From: Amoebidium appalachense
Taxonomy: Eukaryota > Ichthyosporea
NCBI GenBank assembly: GCA_963693365.1
Contig: CAVNZM010000003.1
Location: 8,432,001 to 8,496,000 of the forward strand
Direction of reading: 5' to 3'
DNA: 64,000 nt
The notes beneath the pieces were generated by a model. The model had not been told where the DNA came from and searched no databases. It was given only the letters and a program-made list of their open reading frames with translations. Both the position numbers and the translations under genes were made by a program. Positions within the stretch are counted from its first letter, which is position 1. Every line of letters begins with the position of its first letter. Below, one piece after another: positions 24,016 to 34,936 of the stretch.

Positions 24016-24282
24016 TAACCAAGCGCACCACACCAGTTCGTGTTACTTTCGCCCGGCGCTGCTGTTGTACATGTTTCAAACATAACCAAGCGCGCCACAC
24101 CAATTCGTGTCACTTTCGCCCAGCGCTGCTGTTGTGCATGTTTCAAACGTAATCAGGCGCACCACATCAGTTCGTGTCACTTTCGCCCAGCGCTGCTGTT
24201 GTGCATGTTTCAAACATAATCAAGCGCACCACACCAGTTCGTGTCACTTTCGCCCGGCGCTGCTGTTGTACATGTTTCCATT
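24016..24282. repeat. Four tandem copies of a 66-bp unit
   Basis: Units begin at about 24016, 24082, 24148 and 24214 with ATAACCAAGCGCACCACACC or close variants and contain TTTCGCCCAGCGCTGCTGTT. Confidence 0.95.
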
Positions 24283-24578
24283 GTAATTACAAATAGGCTA
24301 GATTGCCAAAAACAGAACGAAAACAACAAAGAAACTTGTTATAATAACCTGTGCACACCGCGCTATCAGTTGTCCCCTTTTTTAGCCAATACAGATACAT
24401 AGAATTTCCTTCATGTTTCCCTGTGCGAGGCACATTTTAGGCTTATGCACACAATCGTAGATTGTTTGGGATACGAAAACAGAGCACACACACAAACGAG
24501 TTCTGCTAAACACAAACATTGTTAGACTGGACACAAAAAACATAGCGCGCGCATGCACGAGCTTTCCTAGGAACGATT

Positions 24579-24711
<133 letters not shown>

Positions 24712-24827
24712 TAAGCACGAGCGCTACAACACGGTGGCACAAGCACACAGACAGAGCGCTCTCACAGACAGTCTTACAGGCAGAGGGTGCTCACAATTAC
24801 ACACATCACAAAAACACACACAGCAAC

Positions 24828-27800
24828 ATGGCTGTTAACGGCAATATTCTAGCGCTCATCACTCGTGCATTCCCGAGCAGCATACCACTCGACCCACCCA
24901 CATTTAGGCTTTCGAACGACGTTGATCCGTCAGTTATATTTACCGGTAAAAGGCTACTCACACGTCAGAGTATTTATCGTCATCCTCAAAAAAAAAAACT
25001 CGCACCGATCATATATTTGGTGATGCCAACGGGTTCAGAACATGTTTATATTTTTTTGATTGAACTGGACGACGGACGTCCTAGTTGCAGGAAGAACTAC
25101 AACCTACACGAATTCGAAAACGACATGGGCATCCCGGAAGTTGTAGCCTGGATTCTCAGATTTGGTGGTCCTCGATGGAAGATTTATGATCTTCACAGCT
25201 ATCATCCGTTTTCGAGTGAGGGTTGGGTAACCCCCCCCCCCCCAACACACAAGCCATTACACGTCTGCACGCATCATGCACCTGGGCTATCCCCCCTCTC
25301 CCCGCACACGCACGGAAGGGATCACACGTCTGCACGCACGCATGCACCTGGGCTATCCCCCCGCTCCCCCCCCCCCCTCCCCCCCCCCCCCCCAACACAC
25401 AAGCCATTACACGTCTGCACGCATGCATGCACCTGGGCTATCCCCCCTCTCCCCGCACACACACGGAAGGGATCACACGTCTGCACGCATGCATGCACCT
25501 GGGCTATCCCCCCTCTCCCCGCACACACACGGAAGGGATCATACGTCTGCACGCACGCATGCACCTGCCAGGCTATCCCCCCCCCCCCCCCACCCCCCCA
25601 ACACACAAGCCATTACACGTCTGCACGCATGCATGCACCTGGGCTATCCCCCCTCTCCCCGCACACACACGGAAGGGATCACACGTCTGCACGCATGCAT
25701 GCACCTGGGCTATCCCCCCTCTCCCCGCACACACACGGAAGGGATCATACGTCTGCACGCACGCATGCACCTGCCAGGCTATCCCCCCCCCCCCCCCCCA
25801 CCCCCCAACACACAAGCCATTACACGTCTGCACGCATGCATGCACCTGGGCACCTCGACTAGTCCCCGCCACACACACCCAACCACCACCACCACCACAC
25901 ACATACACAGAGAGAGAGAGAGAGCACACACCTGCACACGTGCATCCACCTTGGCTAATCCTACCCCCCACCCCGACACACACGCACACGCACACCCGGC
26001 ACAAACATGCACACACACCCGGCACACACGTGCACACACGCATGGCACACACACACACACACACACAGAGCAAGAAGCGGAGGAGGCGGATAGGGGGCAA
26101 CAGCAGGGGGCGGAGACAGGGGAGTCGGTGGGGTTCACCGAGGTACCCGTGAAACATCTCAGCCAACTGCAGTTAGAAAAGCTCTCATTTGAGACGATAG
26201 TTAGGGTAATGGAAAAACGACACGAGGTTCGGGCAGCTGGTGCCGTCAAGTTCATGCTTCCCGAACCGGTAGTGCAGGGGCTGAAAGAGGCTGCTTGGGC
26301 CACACCAGTGAGAAAATCCTACACCAAGATCTGTCTGGAGGCTACCGCCATCAAGGATGTCTTCCTCGTTTATAGGGACGACATCAAAGAGCAAATTCCA
26401 GAGGTGCGTATTTGCAACCATTAGGGTATGGTTACCGTGAACAGGAGCTAACACGATTGAGCAGGGGGACCCGTTGGATGAGGAGGAGTTCTGGGGGCAA
26501 TTGGACTGCTTACCGGAAACTTACAGTAAAATGTTCTTTTACGGAACGGATCTGACACCTCTTAAAAACACCCATACACCCAGTGAGGTACGTGTGTGTC
26601 ATGTGTGTGTATGTGCGTGTGTTTGTGCAGAGGGTGCATGTTGTGTAGGCATGGGTGTATTCGTGTGTGTGCAGCTGAGGGTGCATGTTGTGTAGGCATG
26701 GGTGTATTCGTGTGTGTGCAGCAGAGGGTGCATGTTGTGAAGGCATGGGTGTATTCGTGTGTGTGCAGCAGAGGGTGCATGTTGTGAAGGCATGGGTGTA
26801 TTCGTGTGTGTGCAGCAGAGGGTGCATGTTGTGTAGGCATGGGTGTATTCGTGTGTGTGCAGCAGAGGGTGCATGTTGTGAAGGCATGGGTGTATTCTGT
26901 AGGCATGGGTGTATTCGTGTGTGTGCAGCAGAGGGTGCATGTTGTGAAGGCATGGGTGTATTCTGTAGGCATGGGTGTATTCGTGTGTGTGCAGCAGAGG
27001 GTGCATGTTGTGTAGGCATGGGTGTATTCGTGTGTGTGCAGCAGAGGGTGCATGTTGTGTAGGCATGGGTGTATTCGTGTGTGTGCAGCAGAGGGTGCAT
27101 GTTGTATAGGCATGGGTGTATTCGTGTGTGTGCAGCAGAGGGTGCATGTTGTGTAGGCATGGGTGTATTCGTGTGTGTGCAGCAGAGGGTGCATGTTGTG
27201 TAGGCATGGGTGTATTCGTGTGTGTGCAGCAGAGGGTGCATGTTGTATAGGCATGGGTGTATTCGTGTGTGTGCAGCAGAGGGTGCATGTTGTGTAGGCA
27301 TGGGTGTGTGCGTGTGTTTGTGCAGCAGAGAGTGCATGTTGTGTAGGCATGGGTGTGTGCGTGTGTTTGTGCGGAGAGTGTATGTTGTGTTGATGCAATG
27401 TGGTGTGTGTACAGGTAGTGAGGGAAGAAATCGACTACATGTTCAGCTTGGAGACGCTGGGCTCGATTGTATCGAGAGAGTTCCAGAACTGTGAGGGCAT
27501 CTCAACACCGATGCTCTATAAGTATGCCCCCCCACCCCTTCCCCCCCCCCCAAAAAAAAAAAAAACACAACAACAAACAACAAAGGGAAAAAAGGCAGGT
27601 TTGCAGAATGCCCCTTTTGTTCACAGAACCATCCTGGGTGTATGTGTATGGGTCAGGTCTTCTCGGAATGTATTGGATCACATCGAAGTCGGAACTAATT
27701 ATTGTTTTAACCCCAATCACATGCCTCCTTGCAGTGTCACGACGGGGTCTCCGTTTGTGCCCCACACAGAAGACGGTCTGCTCGGAAGTGTCAACATCAT

Positions 27801-27965
27801 GACCCGTGGGCCCGGAGACAAAAGCTGGTATATAATCAGTGCAGAGTACAATGGACAGGTCACGTCTATCCTCGAGGATATCTACAAGAGGCTTGGCCTT
27901 TCGGGGGCCGGTATCTGCAAGAAAGTCACACAGCATAAGGTAATCCCTCACCACCCCCCCCCCCC

Positions 27966-27997
<32 letters not shown>

Positions 27998-28450
27998 GAC
28001 CACACACACAACAGAGGACTACAAGAAGAGAGAGAGAGAGGGAGTGGTAGACACTGACGTGAATGACGTGAAGAACAAAAAACAAAAAAGCACTTACAAA
28101 AACGACCACCCGGTTTTTCATATGACTAACATGTGGGTGGGACAGTCTGTGTTCATCCACCCCCGTTACTTGATGAAGAAGGGTGTTCCTGTGCAGCACA
28201 CGGTTCAGCAGGCCGGCGAGGTCATCTACACATTGCCTGGGGCATACCACTTTGGGTATGCTACTGGTAGCAGCTTGGCCGAGGCGGTAAATTTTGCCAC
28301 GGTCAACTGGCTTGTGGTCGCTGGCAAGAAGCCCCCCCCGGCATGCACGTGTGGCTACACTGACAGGAAACACGTTTTCAAGGTAACCCCCCTCCCCCCC
28401 CCCCTCCCCCCCCCCCAAAAAAAAACAAAAAAAAAAAAACAAACAAACAC

Positions 28451-28512
<62 letters not shown>

Positions 28513-28839
28513 ATGCCCTAGCATTCACAATTACATGTAGGGGTTCGTAAAAACGGTTTTTTGGGTCCTTGCAGAGTTTTTCTTGACCTGGTCCACACGT
28601 AGGAGTTCGTTTTCTGTGGGTGTGTGCCATGGTGGTGTAGTGGTGGGTGCGTGGGTGTGTTTGAGGTAATGGCATACAGTGATGTCTGAGCCTTGCATAA
28701 ACAAATCACCTGGCTGGACTACCACTTACACCCAACTATCAACCCACAGGTGTCCCCTGCACAGTGGAAAAAGCTGAGAGAGAAGTACAAGGCTGACATC
28801 AAGGAGTTCGAGGAGGAAGCCAAAATGAATGTGGCCTAG
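24828..28839 (+). CDS. KDM4-like JmjC histone lysine demethylase, seven exons
   Basis: Exons 24828-25226, about 26071-26403, 26465-26587, 27415-27521, 27735-27939, about 28074-28382, 28750-28839; phases agree and give about 521 residues. The JmjC core has the Fe(II) triad His331-x-Glu333 (SPFVPHTEDGLLGS) and His448 (PGAYHFGYATG). It also has a 2-oxoglutarate-type Lys in GDKSWYII, and the KDM4-type structural zinc site: Cys382 and His388 (ICKKVTQHK) with Cys480-x-Cys482 (ACTCGYTDRKHVF). These are the residues expected for a trimethyl-lysine (H3K9/K36-class) demethylase in the nucleus. A JmjN domain is not obvious; the first 130 residues are unrecognised. There is no PHD or Tudor domain. Exon 2 and exon 6 starts have alternative acceptors. 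Introns show host-like poly-C just after the donor and tandem repeats, unlike the intronless viral-type neighbours, so capture from the host is likely. Confidence 0.88.
25227..26070. repeat. Minisatellite filling JmjC intron 1
   Basis: Starts at the donor with poly-C, then repeated blocks AACACACAAGCCATTACACG, GTCTGCACGCATGCATGCAC and GGCTATCCCCCCTCTCCCCG in higher-order units of about 60-220 bp up to 25850, then CA-rich sequence to the acceptor. Long open frames across it are repeat artefacts. Confidence 0.9.
26588..27400. repeat. Minisatellite filling JmjC intron 3
   Basis: About sixteen copies of a unit of roughly 48 bp, GCAGAGGGTGCATGTTGTGT followed by AGGCATGGGTGTATTCGTGT. Reads open on both strands, which explains the large spurious frames there. 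Confidence 0.95.
27528..28435. repeat. C(n)A(n) composite tracts after three JmjC donors
   Basis: Poly-C followed directly by poly-A at 27528-27564, 27953-27996 and 28385-28440. Each lies within about 15 nt of a 5' splice site (introns 4, 5 and 6). A CA microsatellite follows at 28455-28511 in intron 6. Confidence 0.9.
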
Positions 28840-29150
28840 GGTTTGTGGTGGGTGCGGTGGGGAAACGTAGTTGTAGTGGTGGCGGCGGGTAGGCCCCACA
28901 TTCACATCTTACTTAGGGTTTGTGGTGGGTGCGGTGGGGGAAACGTAGTTGTAGTGGTGGCGGCGGGTAGGCCCCACATTCACATCTTACTTAGGGTTTG
29001 TGGTGGGTGCGGTGGGGGAAACGTAGTTGTAGTGGTGGCGGCGGGTAGGCCCCACATTCACATCTTACTTAGGGTTTGTGGTGGGTGCGGTGGGGGAAAC
29101 GTATTTGTGGTGGTGTGGGCAGTAGGCACACATCCACATCTATAGGGGTT
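28840..29150. repeat. 77-bp tandem repeat after the JmjC stop
   Basis: Four copies of TTAGGGTTTGTGGTGGGTGC...GGCCCCACATTCACATCT starting about 28838, 28912, 28989 and 29066, the last diverged, with a fifth decayed start at 29143. Confidence 0.95.
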
Positions 29151-29397
29151 TGTGATGGGTGTGGTGGAGGAAAGACGTGGTACAAAGTTTTCATACCAAG
29201 TTTTCTGTAATGTTTATTCGAATGTGATCTGCTTCAATCTTATCCAAATTTTCATGTATATTGTATTTGCCCGGTAACAGTACCAAGTTTCCGTAATGAT
29301 TATTGAATGTATTTGCCCGTGGTAGCGGGAGAGACTCCATTTAATATACCCCAAGTCTCCTTTTCAATCTGTGTACAAGCACACTGGCACGTACATT

Positions 29398-29533
<136 letters not shown>

Positions 29534-29726
29534 GATACACATGCTACCAAGTTTTCATTGAACGGTGAAGGGGAGGGGGGGGGGGAGATAGACTCCAGCT
29601 CATCAAAATTAAACATCCCAACAGATTCTCTCGTCATTTACATTTTCCATGTTTGTGGAGATTCTCTCGTCATTTACATTTTCCATGTTTGTGGTGTAAG
29701 TCCATTCATCCTTTGTGTGTAGGTCT

Positions 29727-29987
29727 CTATGCATCCTCAGGCTCCATCATCTTCTGCAGTACGATTGCTGTCTGTCGTTGATTCTTCGGCACCCACTTCT
29801 TGAATCCACACTTCTCCGCCAACTCATCGGGCAGATCTATATAGCCCTTTTCCGCAAGCTCTTGTGCGTATGCTCGTTGCTCCATCTGCGTCCGCCGGGT
29901 GGTGGCCTCGGTCGGCACAATAGTTGCCTGCACCACGGGTGCCTTGCCGGGCTCCTCCTTCAGCTTGTACTCCCATTGGTACGCCAT
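29727..29987 (-). CDS. Small unknown protein
   Basis: 86 residues starting MAYQWEYKLKEEPGKAPVV at ATG 29987. Soluble, charged, with a predicted-helical middle (QMEQRAYAQELAEKGYIDLP) and a C-terminal KWVPKNQRQTAIVLQKMMEP. No family recognised. It lies 36 bp downstream of the gene ending at 30024 on the same strand, so the two may be co-expressed. Codon use looks like that of its neighbours. Confidence 0.6.
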   Translation of the reverse strand: MAYQWEYKLKEEPGKAPVVQATIVPTEATTRRTQMEQRAYAQELAEKGYIDLPDELAEKCGFKKWVPKNQRQTAIVLQKMMEPEDA

Positions 29988-30023
29988 ACTCTATGCCACA
30001 AAAATCTCTGCTCACCCAACCCT

Positions 30024-30416
30024 TCAAGTGCGCTCCTTGATCACCACCGCAGGCGCATGCGCACACGTGGGGCACGCCGGGCACTTCTGCTCGGGCGGGC
30101 AGCGCGTGCATGCGGGGCACTGTGCGCACCGAGTGGGGCTGGCACCGCACACGTGGCAGCGGGGGCAGTGCGCACACTTGCGGCGGGGAACGCAGCTGCC
30201 GCAGCTGGCACACATTGGGCACGCACGCTGGCACTTGAGCACTGCCAGGCGCCGCCGCACACGTGGGCTGAACGTGTCCCAGAGCACGTAGAGGATCAGG
30301 CCGGCCAGGATGGCCAGTAGAATGGGGGAGGGCCCGGGGGTGCTGCGCGGGCTTGTGCGGATCGGGGGAGGGGGTGCGAATGGGCTGGGTGGGGGAAGGG
30401 GTGCGCCAGCGTCCAT
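30024..30416 (-). CDS. Single-pass membrane protein with CxxC-rich tail
   Basis: 130 residues from ATG 30416 (the frame is open further upstream through a repeat, but this Met follows an ATTATATCG box by about 15 bp). Layout: a Pro-rich N-terminal 30 residues; one transmembrane segment (SPILLAILAGLILYVLWDTF, about 30-49); a basic stop-transfer RVRRR; then a tail of about 70 residues with about fifteen cysteines, mostly as CxxC or CPxC pairs (CPMCASCGSC, CAHCPRCHVC, CPACPTC). The tail could bind several zinc ions or be disulfide-bonded, depending on topology. No family recognised. Confidence 0.65.
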   Translation of the reverse strand: MDAGAPLPPPSPFAPPPPIRTSPRSTPGPSPILLAILAGLILYVLWDTFSPRVRRRLAVLKCQRACPMCASCGSCVPRRKCAHCPRCHVCGASPTRCAQCPACTRCPPEQKCPACPTCAHAPAVVIKERT

Positions 30417-30499
30417 GTTACCCGGTGCACGATATAATGTGGGGTTGGGGTTGTGCGGGCAGATGGGAGGAGGGTTTGGGGGGGGGGGGGGGGGGGGGG

Positions 30500-30722
30500 G
30501 GGCGCTCATGAGCAAGGGTATGGTGATAGCGATCATGACCCTACTCGCCAACAACACAGGTGCAAGCGCACGGTGATAGCGCTCATGACCCTACTCTCAA
30601 GCAACACAGGTGCAAGCGCACGGTGATAGCGCTCATGACCCTACTCTCAAGCAACACAGGTGCAAGCGCACGGTGATAGCGCTCATGACCCTACTCTCAA
30701 GCAACACAGGTGCAAGCGCACG
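30500..30722. repeat. 50-bp tandem repeat, orientation 1
   Basis: Three exact copies (30571, 30621, 30671) of CGGTGATAGCGCTCATGACC plus 30 bp ending GTGCAAGCGCA, preceded by one diverged copy from about 30505. Inverted relatives lie at 33245-33745, on the other side of the 31078 gene. Confidence 0.95.
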
Positions 30723-31077
30723 GGCAGGCCCGACCATAACCCCGTTTTTACGGTAAAAAATACCCTAAACGTTTCAAAAATACCATCATATTTTCAGTTT
30801 ATGGTAAACCCCTGCAAATTTCGTGGTAAGCTAAAATAGGAACCCCCTTTTACCCCCTTTAACTGGGGATGAAAAATACCATACACCCCAGGCAAAAATA
30901 TTCCGGACTTCAAAAAATACCAAGAAACAAATCCGAATTTTCGGGCTTGCGCACGGGTTATGCCGAAGCAACACCAATTGGATTTGGCCAATCAGCGCGG
31001 CTAGCCGATGGTAACTAGATTTATCCAACCAATCATCCGTTAAAAGATGTGTCATCCGCGTTTAGCCAATCAGCGCG
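30723..31077. promoter_or_regulatory. CCAAT-rich leader of the 31078 gene
   Basis: AT-rich sequence with TACCATAAA-like words (30750-30900), then CCAATCAGCGCG at about 30988 and 31065 and CCAATCATCCG at about 31029. The last CCAAT box ends a few bases before the ATG. No canonical TATAAAAG box is present, unlike other element genes. Confidence 0.45.
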
Positions 31078-32928
31078 ATGACTGATGTTATTATATCCAA
31101 ATCGTTTCAAATACACCGACCTCAGCTGCACGAAAACACAACAGGATTTGGCATGCAGGGTATAGGCAGAATTATTATTTCGCTGTCAGCAATGGGACTT
31201 GCACCCTCAATGCCAGTGCGTGTTCGGATCGTTCCTTCGAAGACACCGCTGTTGTTAGGCCCTGTAGGGGAAGATGTTGCAGTGTTTTCTCTTGCAAACA
31301 CCAACGGCCTTGCCACGGTTTCAACCCCCGAAGATGTCACTCTAGTGGAAACGTTGCACCCTTTTGTTGTGTTTGAGGTAGACACCTCGTTGAGTCTATT
31401 GCAACTGCAGGAAGAGTTGAAAGCAGGTTTCCGTGCATGCACAGCGGTGTACCTCCGAAGCTATGACAAGCTGGCCGTGTACAACCCTGAAGGGCGCTGT
31501 TGCCTTGCAACTAGGACGGTGATGCAGGCCACAGCAGCAGAGATTGCGGCAAAAATGTCCGAACTGGACCAAAAAACGAGCGAGAGCTTTGCCGATATGT
31601 TTTTTGCAACCTCCACTTTGGCGGATGTCCAATACGCGATAGAGAATAACAGTGATTTTCAGGATAGTAGGTTCTGGAACTGGTGGGGTTTACTTCCTGA
31701 GGATGCTATTAGAAGGATCGTAGAGACACACCCCAGTGAGGGGTACACGGGGGACGGCAAACTGCGGCATTACCCGCCGTGCACTGCGTGGTTGCGAGGG
31801 TCTGCAGGAGTTGTCAAGTTAGACAGCTCTGCGTATACGTTAGAGTCGTTTAACACGTGTTTGCTGCTGCGATTGATGGACCATTATGCCCACCGGAGGG
31901 ACCACGACGACGACGGCTACGACGATGTCCATGCGAATATAATACTAGATATGGCCACCCAAAAGGCCAATATTTTGGCACAAGCTGCCTCAAACCCGCC
32001 AGTTACAACTGCACCCCGTACCCAAGCCCACCTGTACGACTACGCAAACATCATTAGACACAAGCTGGAATGGGACAAAAAGCTTTCGAATTTAGTAAGC
32101 AGGGTCCAGGCGGATTACAGCGAGGGTGGGCCTGCCGAGCGCAAAAACATATTCGGGCGGTGCACGGGGTGGTTTGCTTACGAGATTCAGGAAGGGCAGG
32201 AAGAAGGCGAGTTTGTTCCCCTGGGCCAGATCGATACCGACATCGAAACCGTCGAAATTTTCACATACATGCGGCGTCTGCAAGTGGGCGTGTCGTGGCA
32301 GATGCTTGTGGACGTCATGAACAAACGACACGTCATTGTGCTTCCCTTCGATTGGGGAGACTTAATTGACACAATCAGGAAATATGTTGAGCGCGAAGAG
32401 TTCCAAAAAGCCCAAGTGGAGGGGCAAGGTAGAGATTTGCCATTCGTTGTTGACGGGTTGTATGCTTACGACACCGAAACCCGGCAAGCGGCCGTCATCT
32501 ACCCCCCGAGTGGATTTGACCAAATCATGCTCAACGATGCCGACACCGTCTGCCCCTGGCAAGCAGAGATCGAGAATTATTGGGTACAAACCCCCTCCGA
32601 CCATTTGGAACAACAGCGCGGCAGCTATATCGGTATTAACAAGACCACGGGCCAGCCTGACACGTCTCCCAGCGCGGATGCCCTGTGAAGTGCTGTTCCT
32701 ATCGCCCAGGTTTTGGATGGTCCGGATTGGTACCCTCAACTGCCGTGTCAGACAGCCCTCGAGGATGCCATCAGGAATCACCATGTGCAAGTAGTTGGTG
32801 ATCCATACGACCACTGGCTGTGTTATGAAGCAGCAACCAACACATGGGATGAACTTTGGCCTGACTGTGATCGGTATCACCATATTACCAGCAGGCCAGG
32901 CGACTTCGTGCTCTTTTACGATCAATAA
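31078..32928 (+). CDS. Large unknown element protein with an in-frame TGA
   Basis: Open from ATG 31078 to TGA 32686-32688 (536 residues). The same frame then stays open for 79 more codons to TAA 32928, with clearly coding-like sequence (LDGPDWYPQLPCQTALEDAI, WLCYEAATNTWDELWPD). Either the TGA is a nonsense mutation or base error, or it is read through, or an intron removes it: a phase-0 donor TGG|gtacaa at 32584 and the acceptor cgcccag at 32712 would do so. An AATAAA signal overlaps the true stop. The protein is globular, mixed alpha/beta by look, with an acidic DHDDDGYDDVH patch near residue 280. No family recognised; its size and location suggest a major structural or replication protein, but that is a guess. 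Confidence 0.7.
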
Positions 32929-32974
32929 AATTCAACTTATTTTATTAAGTGAAACTCAGTGCATTCTCACGAAG

Positions 32975-33137
32975 GGGGTGGGGTGGGGGGATGCAAAGTG
33001 TGCATGTGTGTTCCCGAATGCCTTTGTGTGTGTGTGGGGGGAGGGGGAGTTGGGGGGGGGGGGGGGGGGGGGGGGATGCAAAGTGTGCATGTGTGTTCCC
33101 GAATGCCTTTGTGTGTGTGTGGGGGGAGGGGGATTGT

Positions 33138-33169
<32 letters not shown>

Positions 33170-33745
33170 TTGGGGGGGGGGGGGGGGGGGGGGGGGAGGG
33201 GGGGGGGGGGGGGGGGGATGGGGGGGGGGGGGGGGGGGAGGGGCAATGCGTGTGCTTGCACCTGTGTTGTTTGAGAGTAGGTTAATGAGCGCAATCACCG
33301 TGCGCTTGCACATGTGTTCTTGGAGAGATGTGTCATGAGCGCTATCACCGGGCGCTTTGTGTGTGTGTGTGTGGGGGGGGGGGAGGTGGGGGGGGGGGTG
33401 GGGGGAGGGGGGGGGGTGGGGGGGGGGAGGGGCAATGCGTGTGCTTGCACCTGTGTTGTTTGAGTGTAGGGTCATGAGCGCAATCACCGTGCGCTTGCAC
33501 ATGTGTTCTTGGAGAGATGTGTCATGAGCGCTATCACCGGGCGCTTTGTGTGTGTGTGTGTGGGGGGGGGAGGTGGGGGGGGGGTGGGGGGGGGGGGGGG
33601 GGGGGGTGGGGGGGAGGGGCAATGCGTGTGCTTGCACCTGTGTTGTTTGAGTGTAGGGTCATGAGCGCAATCACCGTGCGCTTGCACATGTGTTCTTGGA
33701 GAGATGTGTCATGAGCGCTATGACCGTGCGCTCTTTGTTTTGTTT
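32975..33745. repeat. Inverted relatives of the 50-bp repeat with G-run spacers
   Basis: Two copies of a 95-bp block (ATGCAAAGTGTGCATGTGTG, 32992 and 33077), then three higher-order copies of about 190 bp. Each of the three contains TGCTTGCACCTGTGTTGTTT and TGCGCTTGCACATGTGTTCT, the reverse complement of the 30500-30722 family, separated by (GT)n and poly-G. Confidence 0.9.
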
Positions 33746-33769
33746 TTTGGGGGAGGGGTGCTTCCCACC

Positions 33770-33818
33770 CTCTTGCCCGTGGCTTCTCTATTTATTTTTC
33801 ATCTTTTACGTCTTTGCC
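33770..33818 (-). pseudogene. 3' end fragment of the nuclease-like family
   Basis: TTGCCCGTGGCTTCTCTATT and the next 26 bases match 34436-34480 at about 90 percent. On the minus strand it reads GKDVKDEK then stop, the same C-terminus as the gene ending at 34452. All upstream coding sequence is missing. Confidence 0.75.
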
Positions 33819-33826
33819 TGCACCCG

Positions 33827-33877
33827 GTCAAGGTGTACCCCGTGCGCTTCCTGGAGAAGCACGTGCTGGGGTGGTAG
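33827..33877 (+). pseudogene. C-terminal scrap of a KilA-like paralogue
   Basis: Reads VKVYPVRFLEKHVLGW then stop, against VKLYPVSFLAKHVV then stop at the end of the 39172 gene. Only the last 16 codons remain. It abuts the nuclease scrap just listed in an order that a simple convergent gene pair would not give, so it marks a recombination or deletion junction. Confidence 0.75.
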
Positions 33878-33899
33878 CCAGCCGGTCATCCCCAACAAT

Positions 33900-34430
33900 T
33901 GGGACTCCTGTCAATAAACGGTTTCGACCAATCAGATTGAACCGGTTTCGTGCAATCAGATTTAATGTTTCGACCAATCAGATTGAACCGGTTTCGTACA
34001 ATCAGATTTAATGTTTCGACCAATCAGATTGAATAGCGGGTGAATACGATTCAAGCATTATTCAAAGGTGGTCTCCGTGATTCGACCAATATTGAAATGG
34101 ATGCTCCGTGGATCGAACGATATTGACTGACGGTTCGTGTTTGGTTGACCGGATATTGGCAGGGGTTCGCGCGATGTTCGTTTTGGGTTCACTAGATTTG
34201 CGCCAAACACGAGTTCGGGTTGACCGGATATTGGCAGGGGTTCGCGCGATGTTCGTGTTTGGTTGACCGTTTATTGGCCAACTCTGCGCTGCTTTGACCG
34301 TTTATTGGCCAACATGAACTCTGCGCTAGCTTCGTTGAATATTCACTACTTCGCGCTAGCTTTGACCGTTCATTGGCCAACTCTGCGCTAGCTTTGACCG
34401 TTCATTGGCCAACTCTGCGCTGCTTTGACT
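33900..34430. promoter_or_regulatory. Array of CCAAT-containing repeats
   Basis: Three units TTTCGACCAATCAGATTGAA / GTTTCGTGCAATCAGATTTA (33917-34030), two copies of GGTTGACCGGATATTGGCAG (34142, 34217), and four units TTTGACCGTTCATTGGCCAA followed by CTCTGCGCT (34262-34425). No coding content. Confidence 0.6.
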
Positions 34431-34451
34431 TTTTGCCCATAGCTTCTTTAT

Positions 34452-34800
34452 TTATTTTTCGTCTTTTACGTCTTTGCTCGCGTCGTCCCCCCAAATCAAC
34501 TGCAACGTGTCCTCTTCGGTTGTAAGCGTGATGTTCAGCGACGTGATGGTTTGCACGGCAATCCTGTACACGTCTGCCGGCGCATAGTCGAACAGGTGGA
34601 TCCGCGGTTGGCGGTCGGGGTAGTAGTGGCTGTATGCGAGCACGTTTCCGATCGCCTCTATCCAGTCGCCCACACGCCGCACCTCGATGACGTGTGTGCT
34701 CGTCAGCACGTCGATCCGCCCGGCCCGCGTGGGCACCCCCGTCCTCGGCCTTGGCCAGCCTCTCGCGCACGAACGCCTCGTCGTAGCCTACCGCGGACAT
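34452..34800 (-). pseudogene. PD-(D/E)XK nuclease-like gene with a one-base frameshift
   Basis: The N-terminus MSAVGYDEAFVRERLAKAED starts at ATG 34800; the rest (AGRIDVLTSTHVIEVRRVGD, IGNVLAYSHYYPDRQPRIHL, TEEDTLQLIWG) is in the next frame. The switch falls at a G5 run near 34738. The family pattern is RIDVLT...IIEVK...W..AIGQVLAY..YYP..RIHLF, a compact PD-(D/E)XK-like fold seen in viral and phage proteins. Asp of RID and Glu of EVR are present but the catalytic Lys is Arg. About 115 residues. No SNF-type or other added domain. Confidence 0.7.
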
Positions 34801-34936
34801 CCTATAACAGTGTACGAATAAAAAATACACCACACACAGACACCCGGTATCCCTAAAAATAGCCCCCACACCAGGCTTTGACTGTTTCGCCAGCCAGCGC
34901 ATTGTACGCGCGCGGAGCTTCCCCATTTTTTACCGT

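Noticed and set aside
25223-26424. Open frames of 309-382 codons across the JmjC region
   Set aside because: They read through the intron 1 minisatellite; only the last part (about 26071 onward) is exon. Splice sites and phase give the real gene.
26510-27398. Minus-strand frames up to 278 codons of HTNTPMPTQHAPSAA-type repeats
   Set aside because: Purely the translation of the 48-bp intron repeat, open in several frames on both strands.
27601-27734. Exon 5 of the JmjC gene starting at 27610 or 27630
   Set aside because: Joining at the later acceptor 27734 gives the continuous JmjC sequence with no insertion relative to the family; the earlier ones add about 40 unrelated residues.
34402-34926. 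174-codon minus-strand frame
   Set aside because: Chimera of untranslated leader, the nuclease N-terminus and out-of-frame sequence after the G5 shift.
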